From Gnetum montanum (taxonomy: Eukaryota > Streptophyta > Gnetopsida > Gnetales > Gnetaceae): a stretch of 64,000 bases of DNA. A program made the position numbers and the translations under genes. How positions within the stretch are numbered: position 1 is the stretch's first letter; the number at the start of each line of letters is the position of its first letter. The stretch is from the NCBI GenBank assembly GCA_015680685.1, contig MNCI01027502.1, forward strand, positions 476,086 to 540,085, written 5' to 3'. This document shows positions 23,271 through 34,780 of this stretch, in pieces. Under the pieces are notes generated by a model that was given only the letters and a program-made list of their open reading frames with translations, was not told the origin of the DNA and ran no database searches.

Positions 23271-24660
23271 AGTCCTTATACCAATTATTATTCTTGGGAA
23301 TTTGCATTTCAATAGTCTTGACAAAGAGGAGTTCATCTAAAAATTAGTTAGATAAAGTTTCTTCATCCTTTTTGTTGTTCCATCGTAATTGAGACAAGTG
23401 ATCAACAACCACATTCTTAGTTTTCTTTTGGTCCACCATAGTCAAATCAAACTCCTATAGAATCACTAGCCATCATATGACATGGGGACTCACCATTGAT
23501 TTATTCATGAGGAACAATATGGCATTGTGATCTATGTGCATAAAAGCTTGATATCCAAGCACATAGTACTTGAATTTCTCTAATGAATGTACCACTACCA
23601 TGTTCCATTTTTCTATAGTGTTTTAGCTCAATTATGCTCCCACAATGCATTAACTTACACAATGGATGTAGAAAGGGCATTTTTGATTATTGAATTGTGT
23701 AGGCATGGCTCCCAAAGAATAGTTGGATGAATTAGTCATAATGTGAAATGGTTGGAACCAATCAAGAGCATATAGAATTGGAGTTTCTACAAGTTTTTAT
23801 TTTAACTATTAAAATTCATTCTCACATTCCCTGATCTAGGTGAAAGATGCATCCTTCTTGATAAGCTCAACCAATGGCTTAGTAATTTTGGAGAAGTTTT
23901 CAATGAGGCACCTATAATAGCCAGTGTTGACAAGGAATGACCTTACATATTTAACCATTTTAGGTTTCCTGGTGATTTCTTGGATGACCCATAGTTTTTC
24001 TAGATCCACCTCAATCCCTTTGCTTAAAATTCTATGTCCCAATACAATGTCTTTCTAGACCATCAAATGGCTCTTTCACTATTTAAGCTTTAATTTAGTC
24101 TCCACATAGCATTGAAGCACCTAATTAAGATGGTATAAGGCTTACTCAAATATAGCACCATAGGTCCATGAAGACTTTTAACCTACTAACTATTTGCTAT
24201 TGGAATGTAGCAGACACATTACATAGGCCAAATGGCATCTATCAATATGAAAAACTTTCTCAAGGACTTGTGAATGTAGTTTTGGCCTAGTCTTCCTGTG
24301 AAATATAGATTTGGTTCTAGCCACTATAACCATCTAGAAAGCTATAATAGTAATGCTTTTCTATGGTATCCAACACTTGGTTAACAAATGGTAATGGAAA
24401 GTGATCCTTGTAAGTTTCCATGGTCAACAATTGGAGGTCTACATAGACTATCCATTTTCCTTCTTTTTTGGGAACAATAACAAGTGGACTAATCCATTCA
24501 CTATTTGCAATTAGGTAGATTAACCTAGTCTTGAGAAGTTATTCAACCTCCTCTTTGATAACTTGCTTCAAGTTGGGATTCAACATGCATTGAGGTTACC
24601 TTTTTGGTTTGATGGATAAATCTCTATAGATATGGTGTTGGAATATTCATGGATCAATTC
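23271..24660 (-). pseudogene. element A reverse transcriptase and RNase H
   Basis: The 3' part of RT reads MGHRILSKGIEVD and FLVNTGYYRCLIENFSKITKPLVELIKKD (24042-23836; quoted in part), the usual gypsy GHxIS...GxTGYYRRFIxxFS block. The KKEGKW-type motif is near 24455. At the catalytic box (about 24176-24158) the sequence reads VFMD then Leu-Trp where element C reads VFMDDFST: about 12 nt are lost, removing the second Asp. RNase H follows, with HMDHNAILF-like and TMVDQKKTKNVVVDHLSQL-like stretches near 23540 and 23390. Confidence 0.75.
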
Positions 24661-25067
24661 CTATAATCTCATAATATGACCAAGAAAAATATATTGCTCA
24701 TTTATTCACAAAGTTCAACAACTTCTATTTTCATTTTGGAGTACGTCGGGCATTGATGATTACTGACTTACCATTGCTAAGAAAGGCATATTTCATCATT
24801 GGTGGTAAAGCCTTTAACTCAAGGAGATCTTTTTAAAATTGATTATCGATCTCCAACATGGCAAAGTTGATGATGGAGTTTCTCTCATCCATGTTTTCAA
24901 TATAAGTGATGGTGAGGCTCTCAGATGATTCCATGTACACAATGGATTTAGCTTGGCAATCTGTTATCAACCACTAGGTACCTTCTTGTTTTGTGGCTAC
25001 TACATACAGGCACTTTTGAATTACTACTACTTCAACACATTGATTACATGCTTGAAATGATGTTTCT

Positions 25068-25600
25068 TTGATTGTCCATAGTTTTTACACCCAATGGAAC
25101 CCGATGTCATTATATGCAATGCATGGAACCGTTTTCTTCTTAACTTTGCCAAATGCATTCTCCTTGGAAATTTTCAAAGAAAGGTATTGGATACCCATCT
25201 TAGCATTGATTGTACTTAGCCATGATCTTTTCATAATGATAGGGAATCCACCCTTACAATTTTCCACATGGATCACAAGGAAATTAGCAAAATAAGACCA
25301 TTCATTGATAGTGGTCACAATGTCCTCCACTAGCCCCAAAGGCATAGTGATGGATTGTTCTACCAACTTTAACTTAATGTTTATCTTCTTTAAAGGAGGT
25401 AGGTTCCAAGCCTTATACATTTCTTGGGAAATCAAGTTGACTCTAGAACCTAAATCTAGGAGATCCTTGCATGGTTCATTACTTACGATCTGTAAGTAAA
25501 TGAGAAGACCTCTAAGATTAGATCATTTCTTGAAACGGTGACTATTTTTTATCCAATCTATGACCACATGGTTTAACATGAAAGTGTGAATCTAGGGAGA
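25068..25600 (-). pseudogene. element A aspartic protease
   Basis: In element sense it includes CKDLLDLGSRVNLISQEMY (about 25475-25420), where DLGS is the active-site motif of this clade, then NLPPLKK, QSITMPLGLVEDIVTTI, and FPIIMKRSWLSTINAKMGIQYLSL. The 116-codon open stretch 25435-25085 is the best preserved part. The active-site Asp is kept, unlike in B, D and G. Frame breaks separate it from gag and RT. Confidence 0.8.
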
Positions 25601-25899
25601 TGTTTACTTTGAAGATGGCTCAATGGTGTTTTTAGAGATATATGCAATAGGGTTAGCATCCATGGATGTTTATAAGGATTTTGTGGAACTATTGATTCTA
25701 AAGAATTGCCTCTTATGAGGCTTTGGTTTAGGATCACTGAGATAGATATCTAGTTGTAAATTCACTACCCTTGTGGCATTTCATTACTATGGTTGTGTAG
25801 GGATTTCACCCTACATGGATGAACTAGGTGGTAAAGGTGTAGTTTATTTCAATGCAGGAGTTGATAGGTATTGAGGAGGATGAACGGAAAAAGGATACT

Positions 25900-28130
25900 T
25901 TCCTCTTAGACAAGGTTCTTTATAGTATTCTGGAGGGTAATAATAGTAAGGTAATGAGGCATGGCTAGAGGAGTTATATGGGGATAATGGCTATTAAACA
26001 TAATACCCATAAGGATCAGGTTGCCTCTAAGGATATTACTCCTAGGATGGTAGCATCCCCCATGACTATGGGTGTTGCCACTATTGATACTACTCCTAAG
26101 GTTTTTGTGGGGCTTCACCTCAATAATATGTTTTTTAGTGGAACTACTGCCTATAGTTGCCTTGTGGATAAGGTAACCACCTAATTATTTGGCTTTTTGC
26201 AAATCTGGGATTTAATGCATACATCCAAGATTCCGACAGTTGTGATAGTACTAGGCAACATCTCTTAGGATGTTCATATTCACAACCATCATCATCTATT
26301 TCAAAATGAACAACCTCTTCTACTACTATAGCTTTATCCTTTTTTTATAATAACCTTACTTTCCATCCTTTTTCTTCCTTATTTTTTAATCCCTATTTTC
26401 CTAGTATCTTCTTTCCTTTGTAGTTTTCAAAGCTTTTTAAAACATCTCATCCAAAGGGTTCCGTAGCTTATCCACCTTAGCCAATTTTGGTGATAAATTT
26501 TTGTATCGACAAGATTTTCCTTTGTACCACTTCATCAAGTAGTGCTTCCCCATTAGAGTCACAAAAAAGTACCTTTCTTTTGTAAATGAAAGGATCCCTA
26601 TTGTACTCTTATGCAATTTCATGCTTTCTTCTGCTTTGGACACCTAATCTATTAGCTTTCAAATTTGATGGACCCACACCTTAGAAAGTCTTCTTTGGGC
26701 ATAAATCCCAAGGGTTTTCCTTATTTTTTTTATTCCATCTATATTATGATGGAGCTAATCTCTTTGGAAGTATCCATGGCCTAGGTTTTGGTGTAGAAGA
26801 GAATAGTACCTACCCATGGTTACATCCAAGGACTCATGATTATCTTATTTCCATCTTTGGATCTATCTATGTGAGTTGAACACTATGAAGTACATTTTAT
26901 ATTTTTCATTAAATAGCTCCAACATAGTACTTCATCAGTGAATGGATTTTAGTGCTAAGGACTAGTACCAACTTTTGACTTCCTTGATGAGAGTTTTTAG
27001 GAATAGCTTTAGCTTCTACCATTCATTCTCTATGTTTTGTAAGATACATGCATCATATCCCCCTTCAAACCTAGGGATACTATTCATATCCAGCCTCTTA
27101 ATTTGGCTATCTTTCAAGTACCTTGTAGGTATCTACACTACCTCTAAAATGTTCAATGTGTTTTGAGTATCCAATAGAGGTTCATCATAGTCATGTTGAT
27201 CACGATGACCCCTATCATGGTCATGATGTATATGATGAGTGCTACTATGTCTTCTTTCATGAAGTTGCTCCTCCCCTTGTGGTTGTCCTTGCCCTTGTTC
27301 TTGATCATCCTAATGATACCTACATTCATTTCTATCCTACTAATCATCTCCATCCTAATCTTGATTGTCCCTCCTTTTGTCTCGACTCCTCTTCCCCTTA
27401 TTAAAGTTTAAGAATGAAGAAAAAGAGGATGATGAGGATGAAGAAGAAGGAGAACTAGGAGAATGATGCCTACTAATTCTTCTCCTTCAGTTCTTATCTT
27501 GATTAGCTTGCCTTTCTATTTATTTTTTCTTATGCTTGTCATTATCCTTGTCCTTTGATGTTTGGTTTAGAATTCTATCTCTTGAGGTCCCCTTGTCCTA
27601 ATAACTAGTCTTTCCCTCACCTAGGTTGTCCATAGTTGACTACAACCTTTGGATAAGGGTCACCTTATCATAGAAAGGAGGAGAGTCTATGTATTAGGAT
27701 TGGCCTGAAAATAACTCCTTGCCTTCCTTATGTTGTTGTAAGAATAACTAGGTTGGAACCCTCTTGCCCTTAGAGGTCTCATATCATGCCTCCATTTGCC
27801 AATCCTTCTTACATTGGACATCGGTAGGATGATAATCTTAGTAAGTATGGTTTTGGACCTCATATTCTACATTGAGTGTAGTGATGCCCAGCCTGATGAG
27901 ATCATTCATCAACATTGCAATAACATATTAGACAAAAGGCAATACAATAATACCTTCCATATCCCTCTAGGACAATTACCATCTTGATGTATGATGAAAG
28001 TGAAATCCAAATTATAGAAATCTAGATTGATGTAGAGAAGATGAAGTTTTTTAGGTGCTTTTGGGACCTTCTATCATTGATTAGATCTACCTATAAATGG
28101 TGGATATTTTTTCTAGAGAAAAGAAGCCAT
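25900..28130 (-). pseudogene. element A gag
   Basis: The minus-strand ATG at 28130 (MASFL, stop, KKYPPFIGRS) is placed about 150 bp after the LTR, as in element C. An Arg/Ser/His-rich basic section (about 27480-27180), a capsid-like section and AEESMKLHKS (26640-26610) follow. Near 26290-26245 a variant knuckle reads GCEYEHPKRCC; compared with C it has lost three codons including the second Cys. The Gln/Pro/Tyr-rich tail (about 26180-25900) leads to the protease. Many stops are present. Confidence 0.7.
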
Positions 28131-28263
28131 GTTAGCTCTTGATATAAATAGCATGCTTGATGATATGTTATTATTTCCTTATTGATTTATCATTGATTGG
28201 TCCTTACAATGTCTTTGTATAATATAACAATCTTTCCCCACATAGCACACCTAGCTAAACTAA

Positions 28264-28282
28264 GTCACTGGTAATGAAACCA
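28264..28282 (-). other. primer-binding site of element A
   Basis: The minus strand reads TGGTTTCATTACCAGTGAC one base after the LTR. It aligns with the sites of B (TGGTGCCATTTCCAAGGAC) and C (TGGCACTATTGCTAGAAAC) and with the tRNA-Asp-type site TGGCGCCGTTGCCGGGGA. Confidence 0.7.
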
Positions 28283-28283
28283 A

Positions 28284-29126
28284 TGATGAGTAGCAAGTAT
28301 ACCCTACATCTAACCTTATGAATCATAAACATGTACTAGCAATCTGGTTAAATACAGTGGACTTAGTTCCTAAGTTTTCCTATAGTTAAAGACTATGAAC
28401 CAAAGGGTCATGTGATCATTGTCTTCCTAACTCACACTTGTGTAGCCTTGGTGTATTATTAACTATGATTTAAGATATATGATATTTATTTATATTTATA
28501 TTTTTATGTTTTTTATCCCAAGTACTATGGAGGAAGATGAATATTTAATGATTAACCATTTTAACTACTAAAGGATAGCTATCCTAACATAAGTAGTCAT
28601 ACACAATTTTCGTACACATTCCAAACTTGTATTAACACTACTAGGCTACCAAGTGATGATTACTAGGCATACCAAATGGTCACTTCTAGGATTATGAAGT
28701 GTTATACGTTATGCTTAAAGTGGTAATGCATTTAAAGTAAAGTGTTGGTTAAGAAAAATTAAGCAAATCTAAGTGCTACAATGAATGTTAGAAATCTTAA
28801 CTTTATTATCATTCACACCATTGTGTTTAGGTATATGGTACTCAAATAAATTTCTATAGAATCTCTTTCACTCACACTATGGACAGTCAAAGGAAAATAT
28901 TCTAATCTAGGAAAGACAAACTACAAGGGCTTCGCTATGTTATTGACACAAGGTATCATAAATGTAGTTGGCATGCACATTTATATAGGCTTGACTATAT
29001 CAACATCCATGCATCTATGTTGACACATGTCACCATGCATTGACAAGGATATGTTAATGAGGCTATGTCAATGGGGCTTCATCAATGCATGCCCATTGAT
29101 ATAGCCAATCAAGTGATGCTTCATCA
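28284..29126 (-). repeat. 5' LTR of element A
   Basis: 843 bp, TGATGAGTAGC to GCTTCATCA on the plus strand, aligned with 16050-16927. U3 (about 28990-29110 on the plus strand) again shows ATGCATTGACAAGG and CATCAATGCATGCC. Flanked on the right by target copy CTAGG. Confidence 0.9.
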
Positions 29127-29560
29127 CTAGGTTTCTTGTCTTCCAATTGCTTATAAATATTGATGTAATTTACCATTATTAGTGTCAAAGGCTAAACCCT
29201 AACTAAGAGTAAGATAGAAAGCTCTTGAAAAAGGAGAAATTGGTTAAGAAAATTGAGTGAGAGGTAAGGGAGAATACTTGAAAGAGGTTAGAAGAATATC
29301 TTATAAGTGTCTTGTCTTGAGATTGGGCTCCAAGGTAAGCTATTGAGGATTAAAAGAGGACAAGTGTGACCTCTAATATCTTTGGGAGTTGAGCATAGCT
29401 CATCATCTTTGATATATTTCTTTGTATTTTTGAAAGCTTTATTAATATAAGAGATATTTTTCTCTATTTCATTGTGTGGTTCTTATTTTTTAAGCTAGAT
29501 ATGCTTGAAAGTTGTGGATTAGGTCCTATTGGGATCTATTTAAGTTTCATCCCTACACCA
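29127..29560 (+). repeat. 3' LTR of element G, right piece
   Basis: It begins with the second copy of the element A target site (CTAGG, 29127-29131) and goes on as TTTCTTGTCTTCCAATTGC, matching TTTCTTATCTTCTAGTTTC at 13443 in the 5' LTR. It ends CCTACACCA at 29560, followed by the second target copy of G, AGAAT. The split is exact, so A went into G after G was in place. Confidence 0.85.
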
Positions 29561-30590
29561 AGAATACAATAGAGACCCAACCATCAAAAAAAGAGTTATA
29601 AGAATATCTAGAATGTAAGAAGAAGGAACCTTAGAAGATGTGATCTAGTGAAAGACTCTACCAATTCAAAAATTGATAAATGATATTATTACAAAGGTAA
29701 AGAAAATGACTCTCATGATTAAAAATTTATCATAGCTCTAAAGATAGTAAAAGAGAAAACTGAACAAGTCTTTAATAGAAATAAGGATAGGAATAATTAA
29801 AAAGATAGTGAACATGAGAATTATAAAAATAAAGGAAATGCTGCTATAATAGAAAACATTATGGAGTTAAGTTCTAAAGATGATATTGGTTGTAAAGTAT
29901 GTCAGTATGAACATCCTAAGAGATGCTATCTTGTTATGTCCTACTTATAAGACTTGAGTGCATGCATACTAAATTCAAAGTTTGTCAAAAAAAAATAAAA
30001 AACAAATGTCCAAATGATTACCTTACCCATAAGGTAACTATAGCTATACCTATCAACAAGAGTATTATCAAAGTAGGGCTTATCCTCAACTACACAAGTA
30101 ATACCAATAATAGTGGCAACAACCACAATTGTGGGGAATGCCACTGCCAAGATAATAATATCCATACTGATAACTAAATCCTTATAGATAATACGTACAA
30201 CATCATATATCTCTTAGAAGTGCTTTTATACATGCTTCGTTTTCATACTATCTAGCAGAATACCACAAGCCTACAACCCCACACATGAATTCACATCCTT
30301 ACAGATCTCAAACAATAGCTAGTCCATCTTATTAAGCTTTCAATCCTCTACCACTAGTACCACTATCTACAATGCAAGGGGAACTACCAACACAACCTCA
30401 GCAGAAAGGACTACTAGGGTAGTTAGTATACAAAGAGAGGATCATACTAGAAATCCTAAATGCAAATCTAGAAAACATCCTTTTTCTAAGACAAGTCTAG
30501 GAAAGGTTGGTAGAGTAGAAACTTAATCCAATTATGTTCCTCCTATGATAGAACCTCCTGCAACCACCATGATTCAACAACAACAAAACT
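29561..30590 (+). pseudogene. element D gag, C-terminal part
   Basis: It continues the gag broken off at 12955: EYNRDPTIKKRVIRIS and KTLPIQKLINDIITKV match EYNQDASLQKRGVRF and KTLPIQKLTSKVLTKV of element C. A variant knuckle GCKVCQYEHPKRC lies at about 29889-29930. A Gln/Asn/Tyr/Pro-rich tail follows to the protease. Stops and frameshifts are common. Confidence 0.75.
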
Positions 30591-30596
30591 AGAAGT

Positions 30597-31060
30597 TTAC
30601 AAATGTCATGTTAATTAATATAGTATCAAATTGGATAAAAGCAAGAACTCTTTCTAAGAAAAGAATAGATCCTAAAGCCCTTTGATGTATTTACAAATTG
30701 TTGGAAGCTCACCATGCAAAGCTATACTCAACTTAGGTTCTAAAGTCAATTTGATATCTCAAGAAACATATAAGGCATGAAACCTACTACCATTAAAGAA
30801 ATGTAATATAAGACTAGAGCTTGCAGACTAATCAATCACCATTTCTTTGGAATAAATACAAGATGTAGTGAATACTATCAATGGTTGGTCTTATCCAAAA
30901 TATTTTCTTATAATTGATGTAAAGAATGATAAGGATACCTTTCCTATCATTATGGGGAGAGCATGGCTTAGTATAATCGATGCAAAGCTAGGAATAAGAG
31001 AATTTTTCTTGGAAATTTCCAAGGAATATGAGCAAGGAGCTATACAAGCATAAATAATTC
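30597..31060 (+). pseudogene. element D aspartic protease
   Basis: It reads AILNLGSKVNLISQETYKA (about 30718-30775), then LLPLKKCNIRLELAD-like residues, and an open stretch 30868-31053 with NGWSYPKYFLIIDVKND, FPIIMGRAWLSIIDAKLGI and FFLEISKEY. It aligns with the proteases of A, B and C. The active-site Asp of DLGS is Asn (AAC). Within about 500 bp the sequence passes to post-integrase spacer, so the pol enzymes are missing. Confidence 0.8.
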
Positions 31061-32632
31061 CATATGTACTTACAATGAAAAAAGGTACAATTATGGACCA
31101 AAAGTTCATAATGCTAATACGATCGTTACACCAACCCACATTAAATCTAAAAAACAAGTGTGTATGCACTAAGAAATAATCACCACTAAACTAAAAGACA
31201 TTTAGTGGTTAAAAAATGAGAGTATATTATTATCCAAAACATGCATGGAAACATCCAGCCCGCTTATCAAATTCTACCTAAAGAAAATTACCAAATCAAG
31301 AACTTACAGAAGGATACCCTAAACCATGATCATACACCAACAACAAATAGTAAACATGAAGATTCCAAACCTAAAATTAAGAATAAATAGAAAAACATAT
31401 TTGGACCTTCTAAAATGGAAAGACCACATTGTCCAATATGATATGTGTCTCCAAATGATTAAAAAATGATTATCATCAATATTATATGGGATAATAAACA
31501 AAAATATAAATCACTAAGGATGATAAACAAAAACCTAGAGTGTATGATCCTAGGGATGTGTAGTTCATTCTTTAAATACTTTCCATGAGTTTAGTCATGG
31601 GAAAGGTACCTTATCTTGGATTAGAAATTATAGGATGCATTTTTTAAAAAAAATTTGTCTTATAACTTTTTGGTTTACAATTTTTATCACGCTTTTCCTA
31701 ATTTTTTGTATTTTCTTCATTCTTTAATATCTTTTCTGTTTATTCATATTTTTCACATTTCTTATCATTTCTTCATTTTTTAATATGTTTCAAATTTTTT
31801 ATATCTTTTTCTACTTTTTTATATCTTTCACTCTTTTCGTAATTTTACTATTTTTCATGTACATATTTTTGTTGATTTTTCTAATAAAGTGTAAAGGACT
31901 AAGGAAGATGTAGTTAAAAAAATAAGAATTTTATCCTATGCTATCATATCATTGAAGAACTAATTGTATATATAGTGAGACCACATCATTTATCCATTCA
32001 TTTCTAATAATAACAGGTTCTTATCATAGACAATGATTTTTTTACAATAAAACTAAAATAAACTTATGATCATTATGCCTATTTGGAAAGGTAAAAAACC
32101 AAGAGGAAATAAAAAGGATGTAACATCAAAGGGATTTATAGATTCTCTAAAGCTACTACTATGAGTCTTATTATAATGTTAAGTTGTACTATTTACTTGA
32201 GTTCTAACAAAAAATGGGAGAATGTTCTAAAATAATTTCTTCCTTGCTATGTCACTAGAAAGACATATTACCTATGCCTAAACGTAGTCCTCTAGCAAGG
32301 TTGACATAATAGTAACATAATAAATACACATAAGAAAAATTTTTGGGTGTTCCACTAGAAAGAAATGTTGCCCATGTTTGAAGGTAGGTGGATTCTTAGA
32401 AATTTCAAGGTTTCTTAAACTCACATTAGTTACAAGACTAGAAAGACATGTTACCTATTCCTAAAGACACTCCTCTATCTAATGGCCAAGTCTACTTCAA
32501 AAAAAACCTAGTTAATAAATTGCTTCCTTATGCTTCATTGCCAAGTAATGGTATATCTTGTAGTTGTGACAACCTTATGGTTATCAATTTGAAATGATAC
32601 AATGTGATGTAAGTAGTAAGTCAAATGGAATT
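31061..32632 (+). other. element D deletion junction and post-integrase spacer, left piece
   Basis: Up to about 31560 nothing aligns with RT or integrase. From about 31560 a T-rich stretch and then PRGNKKDVTSKGF (near 32100-32140) align with the region after pol in element C (KKEN...KGVTSRGFNAF near 47320-47260). Three imperfect repeats of ACTAGAAAGACATRTTACC occur at about 32259, 32352 and 32438. The piece ends at the element B insertion with target copy GAATT at 32628-32632. Confidence 0.55.
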
Positions 32633-33410
32633 TGATGAGCGGTGAGGTACCCCTATGCCCAACCATACAAATCACTAAGGTGTTTACGCATGATCTGGTT
32701 GAATTTCATAGACCTATAGTTCTCCAGTGCACTAGTTCCTCTAGGAAGTGAAAAGGGCATTGAAAATGTTTGTTCTCTTCCCAACTACACTTGTGAAGCT
32801 CAAGGGTATCGTTGAAGTGTAATTGAGGTACATGATTTTTATTATTTTATGTTTTATAAATTTGATCACTTACAACAAGATAAAAGGAATAGTGATTAAA
32901 GATCTAATTCACCTACTATAAAGCACTATATGTATGCTTGAAGTGGTCATGCTTGTGTTCATTAACAATTGGAAATTAATTGCTTAATTAAGATTCATTA
33001 AAGTAAAGTGCATGAAAGTAAAGTGCATTAAATGAAACATTAATCTATTCTTAGTGCTATAAATATTATCAAAAGAGTTCATTTTTATTCTTGTCACACT
33101 GCTACACTCAGGTACATCAGTGTTCAAATAAAGATCCATATACAATTAGACCCCAACTACAAGCACTCAAAAAATATTCTAACTCTAGAGAAAAAAAGTT
33201 GCAATAGCTTTGCTACTCTGACTAAAAATTGATATGAAAACTAATTAGAAATTGTGAGCCCAGGTGCTATATTTATAGGCTAGCGTATACCTCACAACAT
33301 TGGATATTCAACATCACATCTAGGCTCTAACATTGGATATTTGACATTACATCTAGGCTTTGACATCAAATACCCAACATCGAGGCACAAGAAAAAAATG
33401 TGATTCATCA
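32633..33410 (-). repeat. 3' LTR of element B
   Basis: 778 bp, TGATGAGCGGTGAGG to GTGATTCATCA on the plus strand, followed by TACCCCCATG, the complement of the polypurine tract CATGGGGGTA. In U3, units of 33 bp starting AACATTGGATATT occur at 33296-33328 and 33329-33361, with a third partial unit; a TATA-like CTATAAATATAG lies just downstream in element sense. Confidence 0.9.
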
Positions 33411-34385
33411 TACCCCCATGATTGAATGAAAACTCACCCTTGAGTGCAGAAGAGGAGGGACAAGTTCTTTACAAAATATTGGAAAGGTATGAGATTATTA
33501 ACTAACACACAAACTAACTCAGAAGGAACAAAAAAACTCTGAATACCCAAATGTATGGAGTTACAATCTTTACAAAATTGAATGTTTGTGAAAAGAGAAC
33601 TAAACACCCTAGATGAAATTGACATCCAACACCTCTTGGTAGCTGAAGAGTGAGAGAGAAGATCTAATGATCATGAATGGTCAGCATTATGTGGTACTAC
33701 CGCATCAACCTTGGTGAAGATAGTCTTGCTTCCAGTCCATGCTTCCAGCTACAATCATAATAGAATCTTAAATTAGTATGAAATGTGTAACACATAGCTG
33801 TTAAATACCTTGTCTCATCGGTGGTTACACTTGGCTAGGTTGTGATTGTGGTAGATTATCCTTTAGGAGTGTTAGTGGAAAAGCTAACAAATAGGGTAAA
33901 ATAGATAAGCAGTCCATTACATTTGAAAATGTTTGATACAAGGAAATATTTGAAGAGGATATAAGAATTCACAACAATAAAAAGGAAAGTTCACTAAAAA
34001 ATGTTATGAAGATTTGCATAATTGGATGTCATTGGTGGGGTAAATAAAGGGATTTAATTCTAAGAGTGTCTAAGGGTAAAATACTTAACTAACCCAACCA
34101 AAAGATATGCAAGTGGGTCCTCCCCAAAGTAGGCACAGGCCTTTTATGCCCTTTCATAACTTCAAACTAAAGAATCCATGGGCTCTATGGATGATTAATG
34201 GTTATAGAAGGTTAAGTACAAAAACCTAAAAGAAACTACCTAAGAATTCTAACACATCAAACCAAGACATCGAACAAGAACATGAAGCTAGCAATGAGGT
34301 GAAACATGGAAAGTATATATGGATGTGAGAGAGTGAAATGGAATTCCTAATTAGGATCACATGAAGTCCCTTGTGGATTTTATGG
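33411..34385 (-). other. element B 3' spacer with polypurine tract and conserved block
   Basis: It starts with the polypurine tract and ends at the deletion junction near 34385. The conserved block is at 34107-34153 (minus strand GGGCATAAAAGGCCTGTGCC, then TTTGGGGAGGACCCACTTGC). The CATAAAAGG part looks like a TATA box. No coding trace of an aORF is visible. Confidence 0.6.
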
Positions 34386-34780
34386 TTAAATGAAATCACA
34401 TGGGCATGATGGAACCCATGAAATCAATGCCTTAGATTTCAAAGGGTTCCAATGCTTGAATCCATTGTTGAGGTCCCTCCATTTAAGTAATCATTTCGCC
34501 ATCTTGTTGACATTGTTCACAAGAGAAAATGTAATGGTGAGCATTATTGAAGATTGTTTTCCAAAAGTACCCTACCATCAGGATTGTAATGGTCATACAT
34601 CTCCCAACGTAGTGTCCTCCATAAGGACCTTCAGGAGTATCTTGGAGAATGCACAATTGATCAGTATCAGGGATACACCAACGAACTAGGCCATTAGTGC
34701 ACACCTTGTAAAGGTGTCCATTGATATCCATGAAGTGTTTTACTTGGTTAAGAAACTACTATTTCTTCTGGTGGTCTAAT
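34386..34780 (-). pseudogene. element B integrase, N-terminal part only
   Basis: The open stretch 34731-34483 reads MDINGHLYKVCTNGLVRW, then LQDTPEGPYGGHYVGR, ILMVGYFWKTIFNNAHHYIF and SCEQCQQDGEM: the HHCC zinc-binding region of retroviral-type integrases. The core is reached at about 34420 (KALISWVPS and neighbours, the first-Asp region), where it joins post-pol spacer. Compared with C about 1.7 kb, including most of the catalytic core and the C-terminus, is missing. Confidence 0.8.

Larger units (their letters stand above)
16050..29126 (-). mobile_element. gypsy (Athila/Tat-like) element A, full length, nested in G
   Basis: A 13.1 kb minus-strand element with both LTRs, target duplication CTAAG (16045-16049) and CTAGG (29127-29131). 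In element sense: 5' LTR 28284-29126, primer site, gag, protease, RT/RNase H, integrase ending near 21941, spacer with conserved block, aORF 17167-20013, polypurine tract, 3' LTR 16050-16927. The LTRs differ at very roughly one base in seven by eye, so the insertion is old. Pol carries stops, a deletion in the RT active site and a changed integrase residue. Confidence 0.9.
12956..29560 (+). mobile_element. gypsy element G, internally deleted, nested in element D
   Basis: A plus-strand gypsy element of a different lineage from A-E, inserted in the gag of D. Terminal sequences are TGGTGTAGG at 12956 and CCTACACCA ending at 29560, with target duplication GGAAT (12951-12955) and AGAAT (29561-29565), one mismatch. 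Inside are gag and a protease region, then directly a 3' LTR that lacks its first 65 bp or so. RT, RNase H and integrase are gone. Its 3' LTR is split by element A. Without A it is about 3.5 kb. Confidence 0.8.

Noticed and set aside
27156-27411. Plus-strand open frames rich in His/Asp or Leu/Ile
   Set aside because: They are the complement of the basic, Ser/Arg/His-rich gag region of element A; low-complexity coding sequence keeps other frames open.
12959-29557. Element G limits at TGTAGG...CCTACA
   Set aside because: The inverted ends extend to TGGTGTAGG...CCTACACCA, and only those limits (12956, 29560) give a near-match target duplication.
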